Positions 25,667-32,696 of a stretch of DNA of 32,696 nt are shown here, in pieces (the first letter of the stretch is position 1; every line of letters starts with the position of its first letter). Under the pieces are notes generated by a model that was given only the letters and a program-made list of their open reading frames with translations, was not told the DNA's origin and did not search any database. A program made the position numbers and the translations under genes. The stretch lies in NCBI GenBank assembly GCA_030833925.1, contig JAURGE010000030.1, positions 1 through 32,696 of the forward strand. Direction: 5' to 3'. Source of the DNA: Alphaproteobacteria bacterium. Lineage in GTDB: Bacteria; Pseudomonadota; Alphaproteobacteria; Bin95.

Positions 25667-26726
25667 GCATCTAGGGATACGCGCTCTTCGTGTTTTCGAT
25701 CCTGAAACAGCCCATGGTCTTGCCTTAAAGACGCTGAAAATCGGATTAGCGGGTAAGTTCAATGCTCCAGACCCTGCGTGCCTTGCTACGAGGGTATTTG
25801 ATCGGGATTTTTCTAACCCGGTAGGCATAGCAGCTGGCTTTGATAAGCATTGCGAAGCTCTACCGGCAACGCTGGATTTGGGGCCAGGCTTCACAGAAAT
25901 TGGGGGAGTTGCTCCGAAACCACAGGCAGGTAATTCGAAGCCACGGCTATTCCGCCTGACAGCGGATCAAGCAGTTATTAATAGATTTGGGTTTAATTCA
26001 GAAGGTCACGAAATTGTGGTTTCTCGCCTGGCAAGAAATCGAAAGGCTGGTGTGTCAGGCATTGTAGGGGTCAATTTAGCCATCAATAAAACGACCAATG
26101 ACCCAGCTGAGGACTACGCTAAGGGTATTAAAACCTTCGGCGCCTACGCTGATTTTCTAACCATTAATGTTTCTTCTCCAAACACAGCAGGTCTCCGAGA
26201 TCTCCAGGGAGAGGCGGCCTTGTCTGCTCTGCTGGAACATGCGACCGAGGCGCATGCCACTCTTAGTGGCTCAAAGAAACCATCCCTCTTGGTGAAAGTT
26301 GCCCCTGACCTGAATGACGCTGAAATTGCAGCTATTTCGGACTTGGCTCTCTCATATAAAGACAGGGGACTTTCCGGCCTTGTCGTCTCAAACACCACAA
26401 TCGCTCGGCCACAAGGTTTGAAAAGTGCTAAAGCGTTGGAGGTAGGGGGTCTTTCTGGGCAGCCACTTTTTGAGCCTTCAACTTTGGTTCTTGCTTCCTT
26501 TGCTCGTCGTCTAGACGGTCGCCTTCCTATAATTGGTGTTGGTGGTGTGGCCTCAGGTGCACAGGCTTATGCAAAAATCAGAGCAGGTGCTTCTTTGGTT
26601 CAACTTTACTCGGCTCTGGTCTTTCACGGTCCATCTTTGATTTTTCGAATCAAGCGTGAATTAGCGAATTTGTTAAAAAGAGATGGAATCAGCCATGTTG
26701 CAGATGCGGTTGGCCTTGACCTTTGA
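25659..26726 (+). CDS. pyrD: Dihydroorotate dehydrogenase, quinone-dependent (class 2)
   Basis: PyrD oxidises dihydroorotate to orotate in pyrimidine synthesis; class 2 enzymes sit on the inner membrane and use ubiquinone. The 355-residue protein shows the N-terminal membrane-contact helices (LRVFDPETAHGLALKTLK), then NPVGIAAGFDK, EIGGVAPKPQAGNSKPRLFR, INRFGFNSEGHE, TINVSSPNTAGLRDLQ with the catalytic Ser characteristic of class 2, LLVKVAPDL, VVSNTTIARP, GGLSGQPLFEPS and the phosphate-binding GVGGVASGAQAYAKIRAGAS. ATG 25659 (MLEHLGIRALRVF) is chosen over 25566, whose extra residues are the neighbouring gene read in another frame. Confidence 0.96.
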   Translation: MLEHLGIRALRVFDPETAHGLALKTLKIGLAGKFNAPDPACLATRVFDRDFSNPVGIAAGFDKHCEALPATLDLGPGFTEIGGVAPKPQAGNSKPRLFRLTADQAVINRFGFNSEGHEIVVSRLARNRKAGVSGIVGVNLAINKTTNDPAEDYAKGIKTFGAYADFLTINVSSPNTAGLRDLQGEAALSALLEHATEAHATLSGSKKPSLLVKVAPDLNDAEIAAISDLALSYKDRGLSGLVVSNTTIARPQGLKSAKALEVGGLSGQPLFEPSTLVLASFARRLDGRLPIIGVGGVASGAQAYAKIRAGASLVQLYSALVFHGPSLIFRIKRELANLLKRDGISHVADAVGLDL

Positions 26727-26784
26727 GGCCATCAATCAAAGCGTTAGACTTGGATTGGTAGAAGGTCCTAGATCCTTTGGTTGT

Positions 26785-27663
26785 TTAAGCCTGAACAAAC
26801 TCAATTACACCGCCGGCTGACGCCGGTCCAATTGCTGCTAACCCTCCGCCAGGAGTTTTATTCAGCTGTAAACCATTCGCTTTTGTAAGACGATCGATGG
26901 TCGATAGATCACTAACTGACACAACTGCCGCAGCTATTGATGGTCGATTTGGGGCTGTCGCCCCGGGAAAGCGCTCAGCGAATTCAGTCGGTTTTAAGAC
27001 GGTAATCTTGCCGCCTCCTTGGGCCTTTATTGCCCCAGCTTGATGAGCTCGGTTAAGGAGGCGGGCTAGACGGTCAATTGTTGAAGCTGGGTCTAGGGAA
27101 GCAAAGACTGCTTCGACAAGTGCTCGGGCCCCGTTTGGATGCTCCAACAAATCAGCCTGCCATAAGATTTCAGGTGTCTGATGTTCGATTACGATAAATC
27201 GACCTTCTGGCCAGTATTTATCTTGGCTAAAAATATTACGGAAGCGCATTTCAGCGTCGCCCTGATCTTCAAATAATCCCAATGGTGCCATTCGACTTCG
27301 TTGCACTGGGGCTTCAAAACCCTGCACACGGGAAATTAATGATGGGAAGGCCAGATCAGCCTCCATAACGCGAAAAGCAGCAATGTGGGGACTGTCGCCC
27401 CGAGCTATATAGGTCTGCCAAGGATTAAATCTTCCAGGATCTACAATCCCAATCAATTCAAGGTATCCGGTCTCCAATACAGCGCAGCGATTGGCGCTGG
27501 CCCAAAGCTCAAGGGTGCCGTCTGGCCCGGTGAAGCCCATCTGAGGGCTAATGCGAGATAGACGAAAACCTAGCCTTTCCCAGGCAATGGCACCGGCAAA
27601 GAGATCAGTCACAATCCACCCTAGATGATCAAGGGAAGGGGCATCATTTGAAAGATTTTGCAT
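26785..27663 (-). CDS. VOC-family (glyoxalase-like) protein
   Basis: About 292 residues with a glyoxalase-like fold (PF13468-type): LDHLGWIVTDLFAGAIAWER, LGFRLSRISPQMGF, ETGYLELIGIVDPGRFNP, then a second half AAAVVSVSDLSTIDRLTKAN and GGVIEFVQA at the end. The family contains glyoxalases, extradiol dioxygenases and many unassigned members. The N-terminal His (DHLGW) and a Glu in YLELIG could be metal ligands. ATG 27663 is used; an in-frame TTG at 27669 is less likely. It is divergent from the ELM1 gene (47-bp gap) and convergent with pyrD. Substrate unknown. Confidence 0.8.
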   Translation of the reverse strand: MQNLSNDAPSLDHLGWIVTDLFAGAIAWERLGFRLSRISPQMGFTGPDGTLELWASANRCAVLETGYLELIGIVDPGRFNPWQTYIARGDSPHIAAFRVMEADLAFPSLISRVQGFEAPVQRSRMAPLGLFEDQGDAEMRFRNIFSQDKYWPEGRFIVIEHQTPEILWQADLLEHPNGARALVEAVFASLDPASTIDRLARLLNRAHQAGAIKAQGGGKITVLKPTEFAERFPGATAPNRPSIAAAVVSVSDLSTIDRLTKANGLQLNKTPGGGLAAIGPASAGGVIEFVQA

Positions 27664-27710
27664 AGACAAAACGTAGCTGCTTGCGGCGATAACCGCTATA
27701 TCATTGTCTT

Positions 27711-28787
27711 ATGTCTTCACCAAAAACCCCTTTGAATATTTGGCTAATAGCCGACGGTCTGCCCGGAAATGAAACGCAGATTCGTGGGTTAGAGGCTGAT
27801 TTAAGAAAGTTAGGCGCAGATGTTGAACTGAAGTCGATCCGCTCCAACCGATGGCACGTATTGGGGGCTGCACTGCTAGGTGGTAGCGGCTTATCAATTA
27901 AATTTGATTCTTCAGACTCTCTACAAGCACCGTGGCCTGACTTTGTGATTGGAACTGGACGTCGGTCAGGCCCATGGGTCCGATATGTGAAACGTGCAAG
28001 TGGAGGCAAGACCAAAGCCGTAATGTTTGGCCAGAAGGGCGCAAATTATATGGCTGGTTTAGACCGAGGCTTCGTGCTGAAACATTGGAATTTTCCTGCT
28101 CACCCAAACCGTATATCGGCACTATTGCCGCCCTCCGGAGTAACGCTTGAACAGTTGGAGACGGCAAAAACCAAGATGCCAGATTTGCTAGATTCTAAAG
28201 GAGCACCTTGGTTACTTTTAGTTGTTGGTGGACGGTGTTTTGACCATGCGTTTGAACCGGAAGACGCAAGAGATATTGCTTCAAGAGCCGCGTCAGAAGC
28301 TAAACGCCTTGGAGGATCACTTGCCATTATCACTAGCCGTCGAAGCGGAGCTGCTGTCGAAAAGGCGCTATTGGAAGCTGCTCCCAACGCCACTTTTTTT
28401 CCGGCTTCGATGCGCCCTAGTCCACTCTATGCTCTTTTTGCCCTGACAAATGCAGCAATTATTACAGGGGATAGTGAAAGCATGATTGCTGAGTCGATAG
28501 CTGCTAACCTCCCAACGTATATTGCCCCCGTTCGTCCGCGTTGGAGCCTGAGGATGGGAATTGAGCGTGGTGCTTGGGCTCTTTATTGCTTGGGCGGCCC
28601 ATTGGCATGGTTAATAACCTGTCTTTGGAAGGCAGGAGTTATCATGCCGCCCCGCAGTTTAAGTGCTATGGCAAACAATTTGGTGTCAGCGCAAATTGCC
28701 CATCTATTTGATGGTTTGATCGATGTGAAGGCTAAACCCAAGCGCTCACCTGATGACTTTATGAAGTACTTCCTTGACCGACACTAA
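27711..28787 (+). CDS. ELM1/GtrOC1-family protein (mitochondrial fission ELM1-like, COG3660)
   Basis: A 358-residue member of the family named after the plant mitochondrial fission factor ELM1, common in alphaproteobacteria. Landmarks: IWLIADGLPGNETQIRGLEA, WPDFVIGTGRRSGPWVRYVK, KAVMFGQKG, PWLLLVVGGRCFDHAFEPED, LAIITSRRSGAAVEKAL, and TGDSESMIAESIAANLPTYI. The layout resembles a GT-B glycosyltransferase-like fold, so a role in envelope glycan or lipid modification is often suspected, but no activity is established. The stop TAA overlaps that of the convergent oxygenase gene, giving a 4-base tail overlap (CTAA). Confidence 0.85.
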   Translation: MSSPKTPLNIWLIADGLPGNETQIRGLEADLRKLGADVELKSIRSNRWHVLGAALLGGSGLSIKFDSSDSLQAPWPDFVIGTGRRSGPWVRYVKRASGGKTKAVMFGQKGANYMAGLDRGFVLKHWNFPAHPNRISALLPPSGVTLEQLETAKTKMPDLLDSKGAPWLLLVVGGRCFDHAFEPEDARDIASRAASEAKRLGGSLAIITSRRSGAAVEKALLEAAPNATFFPASMRPSPLYALFALTNAAIITGDSESMIAESIAANLPTYIAPVRPRWSLRMGIERGAWALYCLGGPLAWLITCLWKAGVIMPPRSLSAMANNLVSAQIAHLFDGLIDVKAKPKRSPDDFMKYFLDRH

Positions 28788-29632
28788 GCCTCAATAACAA
28801 GAAAGGTTCGTGTCTCAATGCTTTCTCTTGCAGGGGCCTCCGGGTCTTGGTTTGGCAATTGGAAGGCGCCATGGGGCGTGTAAACAGCCCGACCGTCACG
28901 GAGTGTATCCCACCCTTTAATTAAAATTACTTCATCCCGCGTCATCAATGGGGCGTAGTACCAAACGTGATCAGAACCAAACGCCAGTTGATAGATTTCC
29001 CCAGTACGATCTGGAAATCGTTGGTCTGTAGCAATTAGGTCAGCGGAAGGCACACTTTTAGAAGCGGCGAGTGCTAGGGGAGCTCGGCGCACAGGTTCGG
29101 CTGAAATTGAACGCCAGACATTCACCTGCAATATGCGTGCTCCGCGAGCGATTGCTGTATCATAAGCTTCTGCGCCCATCGCGTCCTTGGCCCGTTGAGG
29201 CCCACTTTTATCAGTGTAATCGCAATGAACACGGGTAGCTGGACCTCTCAGTCCGTCTGGATTAGCTGCTCCAGAAGGACTGTCAGAACGGCGGGTGTGG
29301 TCAAAAATATAAACCTCGGAAGCCTCGAACCGATCCTTTAATAGGGAAATTATCTCCGAATTATAAATCGTATTGATTAGCTCATCGTCGTAAAAGTTCT
29401 GAAGCGCACTTGGTTGGATCATGAGCTCGAAACCCTGATGATCTACATCGGCTTTTATTTTGCGCATGTCGTAAATTGGTACGGTGTGTTGCTCTGTACT
29501 AAAATGGATTTCTGGAGCTCCACCTGTCAGTGCCGAACTTAGGAAATACGGCTTTTCTTCTTGTCGAACGATGTAAGTCAGAGATCCTTGAGTGTCATAA
29601 GAAGGATCCGATTTACTTGAGGTCTGGAGCAT
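28784..29632 (-). CDS. CmcJ/NvfI-family putative Fe(II)/2-oxoglutarate oxygenase
   Basis: The 282-residue protein matches the CmcJ/NvfI/AsaB group best known from fungal and actinobacterial secondary metabolism: a cephamycin methoxylation partner (CmcJ) and the NvfI endoperoxidase. Visible: RVHCDYTDKSGPQR with His136 and Asp138, NVWRSISAEPVRRAPLALA, GEIYQLAFGSDHVWYYAPLM, DEVILIKGWDT, TPHGAFQLPN with His254, and PARESIETRTFLV. The HxD and distal His fit a 2-His-1-carboxylate iron site, with Arg274 a possible 2-oxoglutarate contact. It follows the alpha/beta hydrolase on the same strand after 108 bp. Substrate unknown; no biosynthetic cluster is visible around it. Confidence 0.82.
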   Translation of the reverse strand: MLQTSSKSDPSYDTQGSLTYIVRQEEKPYFLSSALTGGAPEIHFSTEQHTVPIYDMRKIKADVDHQGFELMIQPSALQNFYDDELINTIYNSEIISLLKDRFEASEVYIFDHTRRSDSPSGAANPDGLRGPATRVHCDYTDKSGPQRAKDAMGAEAYDTAIARGARILQVNVWRSISAEPVRRAPLALAASKSVPSADLIATDQRFPDRTGEIYQLAFGSDHVWYYAPLMTRDEVILIKGWDTLRDGRAVYTPHGAFQLPNQDPEAPARESIETRTFLVIEA

Positions 29633-29740
29633 GAAAAGGACCTTTTTGAAAGTTTCTTCGTGAAGGATTTAGGTGTTCGGCGGGAGTTTGTGAATATTGA
29701 AGTTTACAACAAGTATAGAAAAGTTTTCTGGGGTTATTAG

Positions 29741-30547
29741 TTAATTTGCAAAAGCATCGAGATGTGCAAGCAAGTGCGCATTGCATGGGTCGGGACGTTC
29801 AACAATGCCTATATGCTTAACGCCATCAATTACCTGCAACTTAGAATCTGGAATGTGAGCCACTATAACATCGGAACAGCGGGGAGGCGTGGCCTTATCA
29901 AGAGCTCCCGGCATCACAAGAGTTGGTTGGCGGATTTTATGAAGTTGTTGAGTGATGTCAAAGCCACACATGGCCTCTACACCACCATGATAGCCAGTTG
30001 GTGAATTCCTACCAATTATTGCAGAAATTTTTTTTGCCTGAGAACTCAATTGGAATGTTTCAGTAAACCAACGATCCATGCACATAGTGATTATGGGCGA
30101 CATTCCCTGTTTATAAGCCCGTTCTGCTGCAGCCTTCATTAGTCTTGCACAGATTGAGTAAGCTGGATCGTCTCCGGTGGGCGTATCTGCAGGAACCACG
30201 CTAGTTGTCATGCATAGCGCTAGAGAGCGGACTCTGTCCGGATAATTTAGCGTCAGAACCTGACCTACCATGCCACCCATAGACACGCCGATGAAATTCA
30301 CACTATCCAATTCGAGGTGGTCGAGAAGATTAATAAGGTCTGCTGCTATATCCTCCATACTGTAAGGTGGAGGCGGTACAGGACTTTGTCCGAACCCTCG
30401 AATGTCGGGTCTGATGAGGCGATACCTTTTTCCAAGCGCTGCTATTTGCCAATCCCAAATTGCATGAGAGGTTGGGAATGCATGAGCCAGAAGTACAGGT
30501 GGACCGTGAGGGTTCCCATCCTCTCGCCAAAATAGCTTCATATTCAT
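29741..30547 (-). CDS. Alpha/beta hydrolase (3-oxoadipate enol-lactonase-like)
   Basis: A 268-residue alpha/beta hydrolase. The nucleophile elbow is FIGVSMGGMVGQ with Ser89; the acid is probably the Asp in MPGALDKATPP; the catalytic His245 lies in GVKHIGIVERPD. The oxyanion region is VLLAHAFPTSHAIWDWQ and RLIRPDIRGFGQS. Length and motifs are near PcaD and related esterases or C-C hydrolases, but the neighbouring genes do not form a protocatechuate pathway. ATG 30547 is used; a second ATG follows two codons later. It lies 93 bp downstream of lptD on the same strand, where many alphaproteobacteria carry surA. Confidence 0.88.
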   Translation of the reverse strand: MNMKLFWREDGNPHGPPVLLAHAFPTSHAIWDWQIAALGKRYRLIRPDIRGFGQSPVPPPPYSMEDIAADLINLLDHLELDSVNFIGVSMGGMVGQVLTLNYPDRVRSLALCMTTSVVPADTPTGDDPAYSICARLMKAAAERAYKQGMSPIITMCMDRWFTETFQLSSQAKKISAIIGRNSPTGYHGGVEAMCGFDITQQLHKIRQPTLVMPGALDKATPPRCSDVIVAHIPDSKLQVIDGVKHIGIVERPDPCNAHLLAHLDAFAN

Positions 30548-30640
30548 CGTACGTTGATGATCCAGGGTTTGGTCACTACTTCGCAGGTATTTCTCGAGCT
30601 CTGTTTAAGAAGAAAGTTTAATTCAGTGTTTTGATGTGGA

Positions 30641-32696
30641 TCAACGTGTTGGCGTGTCACGGCTGTTTAATCCTTGAGAGAGGCCGACACCGCCTAGGTA
30701 TTTGAAATTGACTCTAAGAAAGACTGAATCGGCCTTTCCGCCGCCATCCGCTCTGCTCGCAAAGTCGCGTGCAAAACCTAAGTCAATGGATATGCATTCA
30801 TCTTGGTAGCCTATTCCTGCACTCCATAACAGGGGCTCGTCGTCCTGAAGATTCCGTTGATGGCGAGCATTCAAGCGCCAAAAATCATTAAGTTTTATGC
30901 CAACTCCTAGTTGTATTTGTTCAGTTGCACTGGAAACTTCTGGGCCTTGGGTCTCTGTTTCTGTTTCTACGTATGAAACAAAGCCTTTAAGCCACTCTGG
31001 ACCGCCTCCTATCGTTATTTCATTTCTTCTGAGGCCTAAGGAATCTTTTCTTAACCGCGTCCGCCAAGTTAAATCGAGGAATTCAGAAGGTGAAGCATTC
31101 AAAGCTGTTACGATATCCGAGGAATTGCCAGACATGGCAGCCGCCTCTGCAAAATCACCGGGCTTTCGCGATAAAGACTGTCCTATAAATGCAGAAGCTC
31201 TGCCTTCGTTCGCAAATAGTGTGGTAGCAGTAACGCCGTAGTCGACGCGCTGGCCATCATCCAATCTGTCGTAACCTGGAAAGCGATCCGGCTTGAAAAA
31301 ATTACTCTCATCAAATTCGATGGCTCTTGCATTCTCATTCGGGATGTCTGGGTCACGATTTTGATCTAGCGCAAGAACGGTTTGGATGCGCGGCTCGAGA
31401 ATAAGCGCTCCCCAAGTATTCCATTGGATGAGAGGATAACGCCAACCAGCCACAAAACGAGGAGTGCCTCTTAAAGATGTGCTGTCGCCTGAAGCTCCTA
31501 CTGCCTCTCCATCTATTGTGTTATAAGCGTCGCCGCGAAGACTAGCTTCAAAATCAAAGCGATGCCCACTTGAGGTTTTGATGGGTAGCCGCCAGCCAGA
31601 AACTGCTGAAATACTCTGGCCGTCGGCCCCTTCTTCCCGGCCCAATGCGCGCGCGTGCCCTTCAATAAAGGCATTTCCTAAGGATGTTGGCTCACTTTGC
31701 CATGAACCTTCGATTTCTGGGAGAGCGAAGGGAGTATCGTTTTGTGAGGTGTTTTCTCTCAGGTCTTGGATGCCATAAGCACCGATGCGCACGTAAGCCT
31801 CTCGCCAAAAACCTTCTAAGGCGACGGTGTTTCTGAGAACACCAGCGTCATCTATTTTAAATGTTTGAAGATAACTATCGTCCGATGTGAAGCGCCCCTG
31901 AAGGCTAAGGCGCCAAATTTCATCAAGTGCAAAATCTCCGTCCAGGTAAGCATGTCCCCTTATATTTTCATTTTTCTGAATACCATCCTTTGATGTTCGA
32001 TCAAGTGCTCCCAAACTCCCATCAATTTTTATCGTGCCTTTGTCTAATAGTTGACGATATTCGGCCGCCATGACCGGCGCCGATTTCGCCGTAAAAAATG
32101 GCTGTAACGTCAAGTCTTTATCGGGTGCGATGTTCCAATAGTATGGAACCTTTGCGACCGTATCGAATTCACCGCCGAAGAAGAGTGAGGGAGTTAGCCA
32201 GCCACTGCGCCGGTCGACAGTTGGATCGGGATGGCGAAAATAGGGTAAGTAGGCCAGTGGCACGCCAAAAACGTCCAGCGTTACGTCTTCGTATTCAATG
32301 TCTTTCGTTTCCTCGTCATGCGTAACTTCGCGCGCACGGAGACGCCAGGTTGGTGATCTTGTGGGGTCTTCAGCGCAGGGTTTACATGGGGTGAAAGAGC
32401 CGCGGGTTAGAAGAGTTTTAAGGCCAGACGAGCGATTAACCTCACTGCCGACCAAACGTGAGCCATCCTTGAGGCGTACACCAAAATTTAAAGCTCTTGC
32501 TTGTTTAAGATCGTTTGTAAATTCGGCGCTATCAGCTTGTATAAGCGCACCGCTTCCTTCGAGTAATCTGACGCTTCCGGTTGCAGTTACCCGGTCTTCA
32601 CGGGGGAGAAACTCGATGCGATCGGCACTGAGGGCTCGGTCACCTTGAACAACTGTAACCTTGCCTTCGGCGGACAATGAGTTCCGTGTTTTGTTG
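30641..32696 (-). CDS. lptD: LPS-assembly protein LptD, N-terminus beyond window
   Basis: LptD is the outer-membrane beta-barrel that, with LptE, inserts lipopolysaccharide into the outer leaflet. The frame is open to the right edge, so the signal peptide and first residues are missing; the TTG at 32677 is not a true start because coding continues upstream (TRNSLSAEGKV). Visible: the periplasmic OstA/LptA-like domain (VTVVQGDRALSADRIEF, GSGALIQADSAEFTNDLKQA), SFTPCKPCAEDPTRSPTWRL with a CxxC typical of alphaproteobacterial LptD, VFGVPLAYLPYFRHPDPTVD, RRSGWLTPSLFFGGEFDT, then a long amphipathic barrel ending FLRVNFKYLGGVGLSQ. At least 685 residues are present. The C-terminus after the last strand is short and polar. 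Confidence 0.95.
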   Translation of the reverse strand, partial: NKTRNSLSAEGKVTVVQGDRALSADRIEFLPREDRVTATGSVRLLEGSGALIQADSAEFTNDLKQARALNFGVRLKDGSRLVGSEVNRSSGLKTLLTRGSFTPCKPCAEDPTRSPTWRLRAREVTHDEETKDIEYEDVTLDVFGVPLAYLPYFRHPDPTVDRRSGWLTPSLFFGGEFDTVAKVPYYWNIAPDKDLTLQPFFTAKSAPVMAAEYRQLLDKGTIKIDGSLGALDRTSKDGIQKNENIRGHAYLDGDFALDEIWRLSLQGRFTSDDSYLQTFKIDDAGVLRNTVALEGFWREAYVRIGAYGIQDLRENTSQNDTPFALPEIEGSWQSEPTSLGNAFIEGHARALGREEGADGQSISAVSGWRLPIKTSSGHRFDFEASLRGDAYNTIDGEAVGASGDSTSLRGTPRFVAGWRYPLIQWNTWGALILEPRIQTVLALDQNRDPDIPNENARAIEFDESNFFKPDRFPGYDRLDDGQRVDYGVTATTLFANEGRASAFIGQSLSRKPGDFAEAAAMSGNSSDIVTALNASPSEFLDLTWRTRLRKDSLGLRRNEITIGGGPEWLKGFVSYVETETETQGPEVSSATEQIQLGVGIKLNDFWRLNARHQRNLQDDEPLLWSAGIGYQDECISIDLGFARDFASRADGGGKADSVFLRVNFKYLGGVGLSQGLNSRDTPTR

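Noticed and set aside
27683-27696. Small dyad GCGG-CGATAA-CCGC between the divergent VOC and ELM1 genes
   Set aside because: Four-base arms are too short to support an operator.

Overview
The window looks like a contig from an uncultured, probably marine, alphaproteobacterium of moderate GC. The grounds are the gene orders hemC-hemD-mitofilin-like and rplU-rpmA-obgE-proB-proA-nadD-rsfS-rlmH, an ELM1-type protein, class 2 PyrD, an LptD with an alphaproteobacterial-style CxxC segment, and many CoA-, flavin- and crotonase-type catabolic genes typical of heterotrophic marine lineages. No rRNA, tRNA, CRISPR array or insertion sequence was recognised. The first ~340 bases are different: strongly AT-rich, coding an internal piece of a SAR11-like guanylate kinase that stops abruptly where the host sequence begins. 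This is most easily read as an assembly chimera.

Layout: (1) 1-594, broken gmk joined tail-to-tail to a broken mitofilin-like gene. (2) 594-2293, haem genes hemD and hemC on the minus strand. (3) 2388-6261, a tight plus-strand operon: class III CoA-transferase, isochorismatase-fold amidohydrolase, and a two-domain old-yellow-enzyme/FAD flavoprotein that has lost its Fe-S cysteines. (4) 6340-7930, a minus-strand operon: HAD dehalogenase-like, GNAT acetyltransferase, HTH regulator. (5) 8170-11190, plus strand: fumarase/PcaB-superfamily lyase, enoyl-CoA hydratase, SDR. (6) 11203-15068, minus strand: DsbA/FrnE-like protein, MmgE/PrpD protein, metal-dependent cyclase/hydrolase, and an atypical crotonase with a 6-oxocamphor-hydrolase-like His/Asp pair. 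A GMC flavin oxidoreductase (15166-16704) diverges from it. (7) 16784-23748, the conserved minus-strand housekeeping operon rplU-rpmA-obgE-proB-proA-nadD-rsfS-rlmH, with a D-amino-acid-dehydrogenase-like gene at its tail; a good sigma-70 promoter lies upstream of rplU. (8) 23764-26726, plus strand: an Ada-motif conserved protein, a hotdog/MaoC-like protein, an 81-residue conserved protein and pyrD. (9) 26785-32696: VOC protein, ELM1 protein, CmcJ/NvfI-family oxygenase, alpha/beta hydrolase and the C-terminal part of lptD, which runs off the right edge.

Together regions 3, 5 and 6 look like a catabolic block inserted between housekeeping modules. CoA activation, hydration, dehydrogenation, C-C or C-N bond hydrolysis and flavin oxidation functions are all present, but the substrate cannot be read from sequence. 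The two most distinctive enzymes are the Fe-S-less dienoyl-CoA-reductase/TMADH-like flavoprotein (4306-6261) and the crotonase that lacks both hydratase glutamates (14259-15068).
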